DNA of 31,898 nucleotides. It comes from an uncultured Alistipes sp. (lineage in GTDB: Bacteria; Bacteroidota; Bacteroidia; Bacteroidales; Rikenellaceae). Of this stretch, positions 8,890 through 16,973 are shown in pieces. Location of the stretch: assembly GCA_900769745.1 (NCBI GenBank), contig CAAGHX010000192.1, positions 1-31,898 on the forward strand, written 5' to 3'. Every line of letters starts with the position of its first letter. Positions within the stretch are counted from its first letter, which is position 1. The notes beneath the pieces were generated by a model. The model worked only from the letters and a program-made list of their open reading frames with translations. It was not told the DNA's origin and did not search any database. The position numbers and the translations under genes are program-made.

Positions 8890-9056
8890 AATTCAAAATT
8901 CAAAATTCAAAATTCAGAATTACTTTTTTTGAGGCAACTACTGCTCGGAATTGATTTCCTATATAGTTATATAACACAACAAAAAGGAGAAACTTTATTC
9001 GTTTCTCCTTTTCTATTTATCAACAAAGAATTTTTCTCAATTTTGAATTTTGAATT
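8890..9056. repeat. Inverted AATTCAAAATT repeat flanking the terminator
   Basis: A short-unit tandem repeat (period 7, CAAAATT) runs from 8890 to about 8921. A reverse-complement copy, AATTTTGAATTTTGAATT, is at 9039-9056. The two 18-base arms pair exactly and enclose about 130 bp that includes the bidirectional terminator. It may be an AT-rich intergenic repeat; its function is unknown. Confidence 0.7.
8982..9012. terminator. Bidirectional terminator between the leuS run and cca
   Basis: A perfect 12-bp stem AAAAGGAGAAAC / GTTTCTCCTTTT with a 7-nt loop lies between two convergent genes. Each strand ends in a T-rich tract, so it can stop transcription from both sides. Confidence 0.85.
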
Positions 9057-9086
9057 ACTTATAAGGCAGATGCCACAAGAGCCACA

Positions 9087-10514
9087 TTAGACAGTTTTCT
9101 CTACGTCGCAGACCTTTACCAATCCTCGCTCCGCCGCAAGCTTCTCCATCAGGGCATAAGCCTCGGCAAAGTCGTTATGTATCTCGCCATCGAGAATGGC
9201 ATTTTTGATAACCTCCTTAATCTCGCCAATCACAGCGCAAGGTGTAAGGTTGTAGCACTTCATTATTATATCGCCCGTGATAGGTGGCTGGAAATTACGC
9301 ACTCTGTCGCGCTCCTCCAAATCCTTCATCTTACGACGTACCAGCTCGAAGTTGGCCAGGTAACGCTTCACCTTGGCATCGATGCCCGAAGTGATGTCGG
9401 CCTCACACAGAGTCATCAGCGACTCCACATCATCACCCGCCTCAAACAGTAGACGGCGCACAGCCGAGTCGGTCACCATATCCTCCGACAGGATAATAGG
9501 GCGCAGATGCAGGTAGACCAGTTTTTGCACAAACTTCATATGCTCGTTCATCGGCAACTTCAGGCGACGGAAGATGTCGCGCACCATCTTCGAGCCCAAC
9601 ACCTCGTGCTGGTGGAAGGTCCAGCCTATCTTCTTGTCGTAGGCCTTTGTGAGTGGTTTGGCAATATCGTGCAGAATGGCTGCCCATCTGAGCCACAAAT
9701 CGTCGCTGCGGCGAGCCACATTATCCAGCACCTTCATCGTGTGGCGGAAGTTATCCTTATGAGCGTGGTTACCCACCCTCTCAACACCCTTCAGGCGGTG
9801 CAATTCGGGGAAGATAATCTCCAGCAAACCAGACACATCCAGCAGGTCGAAGCCCATAGATGGCACAGGCGAAAGGACTATCTTGTTGAGCTCGGTCATA
9901 ATACGCTCCTTCGAGACAATCTTGATTCGCTCCTTGTTGCGAGCGATAGCATCGAAGGTCTCCTCCTCGATATCGAATCCGAGCTGCGAGGCAAACCTCA
10001 CGGCACGCATCATACGCAGAGGGTCGTCCGAGAAGGTGATATCGGGATCGCAGGGGGTGCGGATGATGCAATCCTCCAAGTCGAACATACCCTCGAAGGG
10101 GTCAACCAACTCGCCAAAGCGGTCGCCATTAAGACACCACGCCATAGCATTGATTGTAAAATCACGACGGCGCTGGTCGTCCTCCAGCGTGCCTGGCTCA
10201 ACGGTAGGCTTGCGCGAGTCGAAGGTGTATGACTCCTTGCGGGCACCCACAAACTCCACCTCCGTACCGTAGGCTCTCACCATAGCCGTACCGAAGGTTT
10301 TGAATACCGACACCTTGCCCCTCACCTCACGGCCCAGGGCCTCGGCCACCTCGATTCCGCTACCCACAACCACAACGTCGATATCGGTCGAAGGGCGACG
10401 CAGATAGTAGTCGCGCACATAGCCGCCCACCACATAGGCCTCAACACCCAGGCGGTCGATTATCTGCGAAATCTTGCGAAACAGAGGATTGGCAAGTGGT
10501 TTGAACTCTTCCAT
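9087..10514 (-). CDS. cca: CCA-adding tRNA nucleotidyltransferase with HD domain
   Basis: This 475-residue class II nucleotidyltransferase of the Cca/PcnB family adds or repairs the 3' CCA end of tRNAs. The catalytic head is clear: GGYVRD (30-35) followed by the metal-binding DID (44-46), and then RRRDFTINA (115-123). An HD domain follows, with HRLKGVERVGNHAHKDNFRH around 239-258 and the HD pair at His282-Asp283 (LHDIAKP), which may give phosphohydrolase activity. I place the start at the ATG at 10514 (MEEFKPLANPLF), 17 bp after the pdxJ stop; an upstream in-frame start at 10553 would overlap pdxJ and adds residues that do not look conserved. It is very likely co-transcribed with pdxJ. Confidence 0.93.
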   Translation of the reverse strand: MEEFKPLANPLFRKISQIIDRLGVEAYVVGGYVRDYYLRRPSTDIDVVVVGSGIEVAEALGREVRGKVSVFKTFGTAMVRAYGTEVEFVGARKESYTFDSRKPTVEPGTLEDDQRRRDFTINAMAWCLNGDRFGELVDPFEGMFDLEDCIIRTPCDPDITFSDDPLRMMRAVRFASQLGFDIEEETFDAIARNKERIKIVSKERIMTELNKIVLSPVPSMGFDLLDVSGLLEIIFPELHRLKGVERVGNHAHKDNFRHTMKVLDNVARRSDDLWLRWAAILHDIAKPLTKAYDKKIGWTFHQHEVLGSKMVRDIFRRLKLPMNEHMKFVQKLVYLHLRPIILSEDMVTDSAVRRLLFEAGDDVESLMTLCEADITSGIDAKVKRYLANFELVRRKMKDLEERDRVRNFQPPITGDIIMKCYNLTPCAVIGEIKEVIKNAILDGEIHNDFAEAYALMEKLAAERGLVKVCDVEKTV

Positions 10515-10531
10515 CGGCTTACAATTTTTCG

Positions 10532-11254
10532 TTACTTGCTCACGGCAAGGCAACGCTTATAGAGCTGAACAGTGTTTTCCAAGCCATAATAGAGGGCATC
10601 GGCGATGAGTGCGTGGCCGATAGAGACCTCGTCGCACCAGTCGATACGCTCGGCAAAATAGGCGAGATTTTCAAGACTCAAATCGTGGCCTGCATTCAAT
10701 CCCAAGCCCACACGACGGGCAGCCTCGGCAGCCTCGACATATGGAGCAATGGCCTTCTCGCGGTCGGCAGCATAGCCCGCAGCGTAAGCCTCGGTGTAGA
10801 GCTCAACACGCTGTGCGCCACACTCCTTTGCGCCCTCAACCATCTCAGCGACAGGGTCAACGAAGATTGAGGTGCGGATACCCGCCTCGTTGAAACGGCC
10901 GCAAATATCGGTCAAGAAATCGCGATGGCGGATGGTGTCCCAGCCGGCATTCGATGTGATGGCATCCTCGGCATCGGGCACCAGAGTAACCTGCGCAGGC
11001 TTCACCTCCATCACCAAATCGACAAAGCTTGGAATGGGGTTACCCTCGATGTTGAGTTCGGTAGAAATAGCCGCCTTCAAATCGCGCACGTCGCTATAAC
11101 GGATATGGCGAGCATCGGGACGTGGGTGAACGGTGATACCTTCGCTACCGAAACGCTCGATATCGAGAGCCACCTTCAAAACGTTGGGCACATCGCCACC
11201 ACGCGAATTGCGCAGAACGGCAATCTTATTTACATTTACACTAAGTTTTGTCAT
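10532..11254 (-). CDS. pdxJ: Pyridoxine 5'-phosphate synthase
   Basis: This 240-residue TIM-barrel enzyme condenses 1-deoxy-xylulose 5-phosphate with 3-amino-2-oxopropyl phosphate to make pyridoxine 5'-phosphate, the last ring-forming step of DXP-dependent vitamin B6 synthesis. Family hallmarks are visible: MTKLSVNVNKIAVLRNSRGG at the N-terminus, GITVHPRPDARHI, QVTLVPDAEDAITSNAGWD, and near the C-terminus GLNAGHDLSLENL. The length matches the usual 235-245 residues. I chose the ATG at 11254 because it gives the conserved MTKLSVN start; a frame upstream to 11311 would add 19 unrelated residues. The gene is divergent from nadK, with a shared 129-bp spacer, and cca follows it. Confidence 0.97.
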   Translation of the reverse strand: MTKLSVNVNKIAVLRNSRGGDVPNVLKVALDIERFGSEGITVHPRPDARHIRYSDVRDLKAAISTELNIEGNPIPSFVDLVMEVKPAQVTLVPDAEDAITSNAGWDTIRHRDFLTDICGRFNEAGIRTSIFVDPVAEMVEGAKECGAQRVELYTEAYAAGYAADREKAIAPYVEAAEAARRVGLGLNAGHDLSLENLAYFAERIDWCDEVSIGHALIADALYYGLENTVQLYKRCLAVSK

Positions 11255-11262
11255 AAATTCGT

Positions 11263-11270
11263 TATATTTG
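11263..11270 (+). promoter_or_regulatory. Candidate -7 box for nadK
   Basis: TATATTTG matches the TAnnTTTG element exactly, but no TTTG sits at the expected 19-21 bp upstream distance (the nearest is at 12 bp). If used, transcription would start near 11276 and nadK would have a ~108-nt leader containing the hairpin at 11343-11362. Confidence 0.5.
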
Positions 11271-11313
11271 CGTAATAATTCGCCACTTACAGGACGACAA
11301 AAATCGGGCACAG

Positions 11314-11330
11314 AGCTCTCCAGCGAGAGG
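11314..11330 (-). other. tRNA 3'-end-like fragment
   Basis: On the minus strand, the segment around GTTCAAATCCTCTCGCT looks like the T-loop (TTCAAAT) and 3' acceptor strand of a bacterial tRNA, similar in style to Bacteroidota tRNA-Met. The T-stem does not pair properly and no D arm or anticodon arm is present, so this is not a tRNA gene. It may be a remnant or a coincidence. Confidence 0.3.
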
Positions 11331-11341
11331 ATTTGAACCGA

Positions 11342-11363
11342 TTACGTCGCCTTGGCGACGTAA
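11342..11363. promoter_or_regulatory. Stable hairpin in the pdxJ/nadK spacer
   Basis: TTACGTCGC and GCGACGTAA form a perfect 9-bp stem closed by a CTTG tetraloop, or a 10-bp stem if the closing pair is counted. It lies 20 bp before the nadK start. A run of seven T follows at 11374-11380, just before the ATG, so the hairpin could act as an attenuator or translation-control element. No known riboswitch class is recognised. Confidence 0.5.
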
Positions 11364-11383
11364 AGTTACTCATTTTTTTCGAT

Positions 11384-12262
11384 ATGAGCACTAAAATACT
11401 ACTTTTTTCCCGTCCGCAGATTGCGCACACGCCCCACGATGTGGAGCGCATATTCTCGCTCATCGAGCAGTATGGGTTCGATTTTGCTATAAACAATGAG
11501 TTTGCTGAGATTGTCGAGCAGCTCACATCACGCAAAATTGAGCCTCAGAAAATCTATGAGTTTGAGACAGGCAAGAAGCCCGAAAAATCGGTTATGCTCT
11601 GCCTCGGTGGCGATGGTACGCTCCTGGAGGGTATTCACCGCCTGAGCGACAAATCGACCCCTGTGGCAGCCATCAACCTCGGACACCTCGGATTCCTCAC
11701 CTCGGCTACGCGCGACGACATAGAGACTCTGTTGGAGAATATCTCGAATGATACTCTCGCAGTGCAGCCACGCAGCCTGCTGAGCGTGGAGGGAGTGGAG
11801 GAGCAGACCAAAGTGTTGGCTCTGAACGAGGTGGCAATACAGCGTCTGGAGGCCTCGATGCTCAAGGTAGAGGCCAAGGTCGATGGGCAGACGGTAGCTC
11901 AGTATAACGGCGATGGACTCATAGTCTCAACACCCACAGGCTCAACGGCTTACTCACTCAGCGCGGGAGGTCCGATTGTGGCTCCAGGATGCGAGTGTTT
12001 CCTGCTCACCCCTCTTGCTCCGCACAACTTCGGAATGCGTCCTGTGGTGATTCCCAACACGGCCGAGATAGTGCTCTGTGTACACTCGCGCCACGGCAAG
12101 GCAATGCTCTCAATCGACAACCGCACCTACAAGCTTGGCGATGGCGAGAAAATTACGCTCCGCAAGGCCGTAGAGAAGATTTTATTGGTGCAGCCACACA
12201 ATATATCGTTTTACCAGACGTTACATTGTAAGATGGGTTGGGATGTGGATATAAGAAACTAA
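11384..12262 (+). CDS. nadK: NAD kinase
   Basis: This 292-residue cytoplasmic enzyme phosphorylates NAD to NADP. The signature LGGDGTLL is at residues 74-81, and STPTGSTAYSLSAGGP (182-197), which contributes to the NAD site, is intact; INLGHLGFLT (97-106) is also typical. The length matches the usual 290-300 residues. I chose the ATG at 11384 (MSTKILLFSRPQ) because upstream codons from 11333 would translate a leader hairpin. The position between divergent pdxJ and uppS-bamA is common in Bacteroidota. A terminator follows, so it is likely transcribed alone. Confidence 0.96.
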   Translation: MSTKILLFSRPQIAHTPHDVERIFSLIEQYGFDFAINNEFAEIVEQLTSRKIEPQKIYEFETGKKPEKSVMLCLGGDGTLLEGIHRLSDKSTPVAAINLGHLGFLTSATRDDIETLLENISNDTLAVQPRSLLSVEGVEEQTKVLALNEVAIQRLEASMLKVEAKVDGQTVAQYNGDGLIVSTPTGSTAYSLSAGGPIVAPGCECFLLTPLAPHNFGMRPVVIPNTAEIVLCVHSRHGKAMLSIDNRTYKLGDGEKITLRKAVEKILLVQPHNISFYQTLHCKMGWDVDIRN

Positions 12263-12296
12263 AAACATTCCACCAAAAGACCACGAAAAAGCGTTA

Positions 12297-12321
12297 AAAA
12301 GAGCCTGCAAAAGGCTCTTTT
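12297..12321 (+). terminator. Terminator after nadK
   Basis: AAAAGAGCCT / AGGCTCTTTT form a perfect 10-bp stem with a 5-nt loop (GCAAA), ending in a T run. It lies 34 bp after the nadK stop and separates nadK from the uppS operon. Confidence 0.85.
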
Positions 12322-12366
12322 ATAGATAAAAACGGAAAAAATTTTTAATATCCAAGCAAAATTACC

Positions 12367-12374
12367 TATATTTG
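12367..12374 (+). promoter_or_regulatory. Promoter -7 box directly before uppS
   Basis: TATATTTG ends 8 bp before the uppS ATG at 12383. A T-rich TTTTT at 12342-12346 sits 20 bp upstream at the -33 position. With the usual start a few bases past the box, the uppS mRNA would have almost no leader. Confidence 0.65.
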
Positions 12375-12382
12375 CGAGTTAT

Positions 12383-13096
12383 ATGAGCACAGAAACAAAA
12401 ATACCACAGCATATTGCTATCATTATGGACGGCAACGGACGTTGGGCCAAGCAGCGAGGTAAGGATCGCAGCGAGGGCCATTTTGCCGGTATGATGGCTC
12501 TTCGTGAGACAGTTAAAAATGCAGCTAAGGCTGGCGTTAAGTGGCTCACAGTCTACGCCTTCTCTACCGAGAACTGGGGTCGTCCCCAGGCCGAGGTAAA
12601 TGCCTTGATGGAGCTGGTATGCAAAGGCGTGGAGATGAATACTCCCGACTTGGCAGCCGAGGGCGTAAGGGTGCAGGTGATTGGCGACCGTTCGCGTTTT
12701 TCGGACGAGGTGAATGCTTCGCTCGACAGAATCGAGTCGCAGACAGCTATGGGCGAGGTGATGACATTGGTCTTGGCACTCAACTACTCATCACGCAGCG
12801 AGATTATTATGGCCGTGCAGAACATCGCACGCCGTGTGGCCGCAGGTGAGATTTCGCCTGAGCAGATTGACGAGCAGACAATCTCACAGAGCCTCTACAC
12901 AGCCGCTATGCCCGACCCCGATTTGGTGATTCGCACCAGCGGAGAGTGTCGTATGAGTAACTTCTTGATGTGGCAGGCGTCGTACACCGAGCTCTACTTC
13001 ACCGATGCTTTGTGGCCAGACTTCAACAAGGAGGAGCTCGACAAGGCTCTCGAGGCCTATGCCGCACGCGACCGTCGCTACGGATTAGTGAAATAG
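12383..13096 (+). CDS. uppS: Isoprenyl transferase / undecaprenyl diphosphate synthase
   Basis: This 237-residue cis-prenyltransferase extends farnesyl diphosphate with isopentenyl units to make undecaprenyl diphosphate, the lipid carrier for peptidoglycan and surface glycans. The catalytic segment IIMDGNGRWAKQRG contains Asp16, and AFSTENWGRP, RTSGECRMSNFLMWQ and ELYFTDALWPDF mark the remaining substrate-binding regions. Length is normal (about 235-255). The start at 12383 has no alternative Met before the catalytic Met-Asp. bamA begins 21 bp after the stop, so the two are probably co-transcribed; both serve envelope growth. Confidence 0.97.
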   Translation: MSTETKIPQHIAIIMDGNGRWAKQRGKDRSEGHFAGMMALRETVKNAAKAGVKWLTVYAFSTENWGRPQAEVNALMELVCKGVEMNTPDLAAEGVRVQVIGDRSRFSDEVNASLDRIESQTAMGEVMTLVLALNYSSRSEIIMAVQNIARRVAAGEISPEQIDEQTISQSLYTAAMPDPDLVIRTSGECRMSNFLMWQASYTELYFTDALWPDFNKEELDKALEAYAARDRRYGLVK

Positions 13097-13117
13097 TACA
13101 GTAATTACATAAAATAG

Positions 13118-15685
13118 ATGAGATATATCAATAAATACATTGTCGCTCTGACAGTTGTGATGATAATGTGTGCGATGAATGTCGCTGCACAGAACCTTTC
13201 GAACCTCGACAAGATGGTCGTGGAGCATAACGACTCTATATCATTCGACCAGAATGCCCCAGCCATCAACCCCTACACAATCGCCAAGAAGTACTACATC
13301 CGCAAGGTGAACGTACACGGTGTTAAGTACATCGAGACAAGCCGAATCCAGGCTTCATCGGGTATTATCGTGGGTGATTCAATCACTCTGCCAGGCAACG
13401 AGAGCTATTTCGCTAATGCTATCGACCGTCTGTGGCGCCAGCGTTACTATGCCGACGTGAAGATGGGTGCTACAATCGAGGGCGACAGCCTCGACGTGGA
13501 GATTATCTTGCAGGAGCGTCCTCGCGTTTACAACTGGAACATCATTGGCGAGGGTATCGGCCAGGGTAAGGAGCGCGATTTGTTGGAGAAGTTGAAGCTC
13601 AAGCCCAACGTGTTGGAGCTCTCGGCATACAACATCGACAAGAACAAGAAGCTCTTGGCACAGGAGTATATGAACAAGGGTTTCCGCAATGTGAAGGTTA
13701 CCGAGCATATCGAGAACGACTCTGTGATTCAGAATGCTGTAAACGTAACGTTCAAGGTTGAGCGCGGTCCAAAGGTGAAGATTGGCGCCATCACATTCTC
13801 GGGTAACGACAACGTGCCTGAGAAGCGTCTGCGTCGCGCGATGAAGAAGACTAAGCAGAAGTCTATCAACATCTTCAAGAGCACAAAGCTCAACATCGAG
13901 GATTACAAGGAGGATAAGAACCTGTTGGTTGACTTCTATAACTCACGTGGTTATCGTAACGCTACAATCCTCAGCGACTCTATCTACGATTTGAACGAGA
14001 AGCGAATTGGTATCCACATCAACCTCTCGGAGGGTCACAAGTTCTATATCCGCAATGTGAATTGGGTGGGTAACTCGGTTTACAACACCGAGGATTTGCA
14101 GCGCATCTTCAGCACCAAGCCTGGTGACACATACGACAAGAAGTCTATGCACAAGCAGCTCGGTATTGGCCGCGAGATGGACCCAGACCAGAACTCTGTA
14201 GCTTCGCTCTACCAGAACAACGGTTATCTGATGTCGCAGATCGACCCATCGGAGATTGTGGTTGGTCAGGACTCAATCGATATGGAGATTCGCATCTTCG
14301 AGGGTAACGCATTTACTATCAACGACATTGGCATCTCGGGTAACGAGCGCGTGAACGACGAGGTTATCCGTCGTGAGATTGATATCTTCCCAGGTCAGCT
14401 CTACAACCGTTCGATGTTGGTTTACACTATTCGCCAGCTCTCGAATATGGGTCACTTCGACGCCGAGCAGATGAATCCCGACATCCAGCCAGCAACAACC
14501 GACAAGGTGAACATCAGCTTCCCATTGGTTGAGCAGGCTAGTGACCAGTTCAACATCGCAGGTGGTTGGGGTTCTGGCTCATTCGTAGGATCGGTGGGTA
14601 TCTCGCTCAACAACGTCTCGACTCGCAATATGTTCAAGAAGGGCGCTTGGATTCCATATCCAATGGGACAGAATCAGAAGTTCTCGGTATCAGGTCAGAC
14701 AAACGGTACATACTATAAGGCTATCTCAGCCAGCTTCACCGACCCTTGGGTGGGTGGTCGCAAGCCTAACTCGCTCAGCGTGTCGGCTTACTGGTCTGAG
14801 CAGAACGATGCATACTACATCTGGCAGAGCGCCTCAATGTACTTCCGTACATCGGGTGTTGCAGTCGGAATGGGTAAGCGTCTTAACTGGCCCGACCCAT
14901 ACTTCACTCTCTATGGTGAGGCGCAGTATCGCCACTATGGTTTGAACAACTGGGACTACTTCATCATGAAGGATGGTAGCGCAAACGAGATTTCTGTAAA
15001 GTTCGCCTTTGGTCGTTCGACTGTCAACCAGCCTATCTACCCACGCGAGGGTTCTGATTTCTCGATTAACGTGGCAGCTACTCCTCCAGTATCGTTGTGG
15101 GACGGCAAGGACTATTCTGACGAGAGCATGTCAGACCAGGACCGCTACCGTTGGATTGAGTACCACCGCTGGGAGTTGCGTGGTCGTTGGTTCCAGTCAC
15201 TCACACGCGACAGCAAGTTGGTGTTGATGGCTCACGCCGAGATGGGTTACTTGGGTCACTACAACAAGCATAAGCAGTCGCCTTTCCAGCGTTTCGACGT
15301 CGGAGGTGACGGTATGAGCGGTTACACACTCTATGGTGTTGACGTCATCGGTTTGCGTGGTTACGAGGATAGCGCGCTTAACCCAATCGACGGAAATTAC
15401 TCAGTTGCATACAATAAATATACTATGGAGCTCCGTTATCCCGTTATATTAAAGCCATCATCACAGATCTACGTACTCGGATTCTTGGAGGGTGGTAACG
15501 GATTTAAGTCGTGGAAGGAGTTCTCGCCATTCAAGATTAAGCGTTCAGCAGGTTTGGGTGTTCGCTTGTATCTGCCTATCGTAGGTCTTTTGGGTCTCGA
15601 CTGGGGATGGGGATTCGACGCAGCTGCTGGTATGGATAAGCGAAGCGGTAGCCGATTCCACTTTACAATTGGACAGTCATTCTAA
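13118..15685 (+). CDS. bamA: Outer-membrane protein assembly factor BamA
   Basis: This 855-residue Omp85 protein folds and inserts beta-barrel proteins into the outer membrane. A signal peptide (residues 1-25, ending NVAAQ) is followed by POTRA repeats over roughly residues 45-430, including VNVHGVKYIETSRI, ITFSGNDNVPEKRLRRAM, VNWVGNSVYNTEDLQ and IGISGNERVNDEVI, each with the typical G-N/V pattern. The C-terminal half is a 16-strand barrel, with the conserved loop-6 motif seen here as GLRGYED (745-751) and a terminal Phe (TIGQSF) as in most barrel proteins. It lies between uppS and two ompH chaperone genes, the usual arrangement in the phylum. It should be essential. Confidence 0.96.
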   Translation: MRYINKYIVALTVVMIMCAMNVAAQNLSNLDKMVVEHNDSISFDQNAPAINPYTIAKKYYIRKVNVHGVKYIETSRIQASSGIIVGDSITLPGNESYFANAIDRLWRQRYYADVKMGATIEGDSLDVEIILQERPRVYNWNIIGEGIGQGKERDLLEKLKLKPNVLELSAYNIDKNKKLLAQEYMNKGFRNVKVTEHIENDSVIQNAVNVTFKVERGPKVKIGAITFSGNDNVPEKRLRRAMKKTKQKSINIFKSTKLNIEDYKEDKNLLVDFYNSRGYRNATILSDSIYDLNEKRIGIHINLSEGHKFYIRNVNWVGNSVYNTEDLQRIFSTKPGDTYDKKSMHKQLGIGREMDPDQNSVASLYQNNGYLMSQIDPSEIVVGQDSIDMEIRIFEGNAFTINDIGISGNERVNDEVIRREIDIFPGQLYNRSMLVYTIRQLSNMGHFDAEQMNPDIQPATTDKVNISFPLVEQASDQFNIAGGWGSGSFVGSVGISLNNVSTRNMFKKGAWIPYPMGQNQKFSVSGQTNGTYYKAISASFTDPWVGGRKPNSLSVSAYWSEQNDAYYIWQSASMYFRTSGVAVGMGKRLNWPDPYFTLYGEAQYRHYGLNNWDYFIMKDGSANEISVKFAFGRSTVNQPIYPREGSDFSINVAATPPVSLWDGKDYSDESMSDQDRYRWIEYHRWELRGRWFQSLTRDSKLVLMAHAEMGYLGHYNKHKQSPFQRFDVGGDGMSGYTLYGVDVIGLRGYEDSALNPIDGNYSVAYNKYTMELRYPVILKPSSQIYVLGFLEGGNGFKSWKEFSPFKIKRSAGLGVRLYLPIVGLLGLDWGWGFDAAAGMDKRSGSRFHFTIGQSF

Positions 15686-15739
15686 CGAATTGGCCAAATA
15701 TTTGAAACTTGACAAAGTATAACTTAAAGCATTACGATT

Positions 15740-16255
15740 ATGAAACGATTGATTTTAACATTGGCTCTCGTGTTGAGCATCTCGGCGTCGGCTTTGGCGC
15801 AAAACTACGCAGTCGTAAACAGCGAGAAGGTCTTTAAGTCGGTTGAGAAATACAATGCTGCTATCACCCAGCTCGATGAGTTGGCAAAGCAGTATCAGGC
15901 ACAGGTTGATGCCAAGTTTGAGGAGGTGGAGAAGCTCTACAACGCATATATGCAGCGTAAGGCATCGCTCTCGCAGGCATCACAGCAGGCCAACGAGGAG
16001 AACATTATAAAGAAGGAGCAGGAGGCTACCGAGTTTCAGGAGTCGATTTTCGGCACCGATGGCGAGTTGATGAAGAAGCGTTTGGAGCTTATTCAGCCTA
16101 TCCAGAAGCAGGTGTTTGCCGCTATCGAGGAGTATGCAAAGCAGAAGGGTTACGACATGGTAATCGACATTGCGCAGAACGCAACTATGCTCTACTACTC
16201 ACCCAAGGCCGACCACACCGAGGCCATCATTGCTCTGCTTAAGACCAAGCAATAA
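15740..16255 (+). CDS. OmpH/Skp-family periplasmic chaperone (copy 1)
   Basis: This 171-residue protein has a signal peptide (residues 1-20, ending ALAQ) and an OmpH/Skp domain. It begins with the small beta-strand core YAVVNSEKVFKSV and continues as a long Ala/Glu/Gln/Lys-rich helical region (about 35-130) that forms the coiled-coil tentacles of Skp trimers. It ends with a conserved segment, GYDMVIDIAQNATMLYYSP. Skp-type chaperones carry unfolded barrel proteins across the periplasm to BamA, which is encoded 54 bp upstream. A second ompH gene follows after 26 bp. The two differ clearly in sequence, so this is an old duplication rather than a recent one. Confidence 0.92.
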   Translation: MKRLILTLALVLSISASALAQNYAVVNSEKVFKSVEKYNAAITQLDELAKQYQAQVDAKFEEVEKLYNAYMQRKASLSQASQQANEENIIKKEQEATEFQESIFGTDGELMKKRLELIQPIQKQVFAAIEEYAKQKGYDMVIDIAQNATMLYYSPKADHTEAIIALLKTKQ

Positions 16256-16281
16256 CAACAAAAACACACTTATAAAAGATT

Positions 16282-16827
16282 ATGAAAAAGATTTTGAAAC
16301 TAACCCTTGCGGTAGTATGCGTGATGTGCTCTACATCACTCTATGCACAGAAGATTGGACGTATCAGCTCAAACGAGATCGTTTACACTATGCCTGAGAC
16401 TTTGGAGGCTCAGAAGCAGGTGGAGGCTTTCGAGAAGGAGTTGCAGGGTCAGTACGAGACTATTATGGTCGAGGCTAATACAAAGTACCAGGAGTTCCAG
16501 AAGAACTACGACACTATGTCAGACGCTGTAAAGCAGCTCAAGGAGAAGGAGATTATGGAGCTCCAGAACCGTTTGACAGCATTCCAGCAGGCAGCAGGTG
16601 CTGATATCCAGAAGAAGTCAGCAGAGCTTATGCAGCCTATCATCGAGAAGGCTAACAAGGCTGTTCAGGATGTAGCTAAGGCTGGTGGTTACTCAGTTAT
16701 CCTCGAGACAGGTAGCATGGTTTACTTCGACGAGGCTACAGTGAAGGATATCACTCCTGACGTAAAGATCAAGCTCGGCATCGATCCAAACGCTAAGCCA
16801 GTTCAGATGCAGCAGCAGGCTCAGTAA
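16282..16827 (+). CDS. OmpH/Skp-family periplasmic chaperone (copy 2)
   Basis: This 181-residue protein has a signal peptide (1-22, ending SLYAQ), the OmpH beta core KIGRISSNEIVYTMPE, a long charged coiled-coil region (about 40-130), and the family's C-terminal strand GGYSVILETGSMVYFDEATVKDITPDV. It is Gln-rich at the extreme C-terminus (QMQQQAQ). It is expected to act as a Skp-like holdase for outer-membrane proteins with BamA. It is the last gene of the uppS-bamA-ompH-ompH run, ahead of a terminator. Its codon use is more biased than that of copy 1, which may reflect higher expression. Confidence 0.92.
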   Translation: MKKILKLTLAVVCVMCSTSLYAQKIGRISSNEIVYTMPETLEAQKQVEAFEKELQGQYETIMVEANTKYQEFQKNYDTMSDAVKQLKEKEIMELQNRLTAFQQAAGADIQKKSAELMQPIIEKANKAVQDVAKAGGYSVILETGSMVYFDEATVKDITPDVKIKLGIDPNAKPVQMQQQAQ

Positions 16828-16862
16828 TCGCTGAGAAGAGTTTTTTACGTTAAAAATTATAT

Positions 16863-16898
16863 AAGGTTGTCGGCCCAAGCTGGCAACCTTGTTTTTTT
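16863..16898 (+). terminator. Terminator after the bamA-ompH operon
   Basis: AAGGTTG (16863-16869) pairs with CAACCTT (16884-16890) and is followed by G and seven T residues. It lies 35 bp after the second ompH stop. Confidence 0.85.
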
Positions 16899-16931
16899 AT
16901 GGTCGGGAGAGGTTTTTTGCGCAAAAATTTG

Positions 16932-16939
16932 TATCTTCG
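16932..16939 (+). promoter_or_regulatory. Candidate -7 box before the secreted protein at 16974
   Basis: TATCTTCG is a one-base variant of TAnnTTTG and lies 34 bp before the chosen ATG. No good -33 box is at the normal distance. The location just after the operon terminator supports it. Confidence 0.45.
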
Positions 16940-16973
16940 CATAACGACTATTAACCAAAACATTATCAGGCGT

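Noticed and set aside
8797..9090. Plus-strand frame across the end of the TIM-barrel gene
   Set aside because: It reads through the tandem repeat, terminator and inverted repeat, so it is a by-product of these.
10515..10553. Upstream start for cca
   Set aside because: It would overlap the pdxJ coding region and add residues not seen as conserved; the ATG at 10514 gives a normal N-terminus.
11314..11330. Complete tRNA gene on the minus strand
   Set aside because: Only a T-loop and 3'-end-like stretch is present; T-stem pairing fails and there is no D or anticodon arm.
16899..16973. Upstream start for the secreted protein at 16974
   Set aside because: The ATG at 16899 lies immediately after the terminator T run and would put a non-signal tail before the signal peptide.
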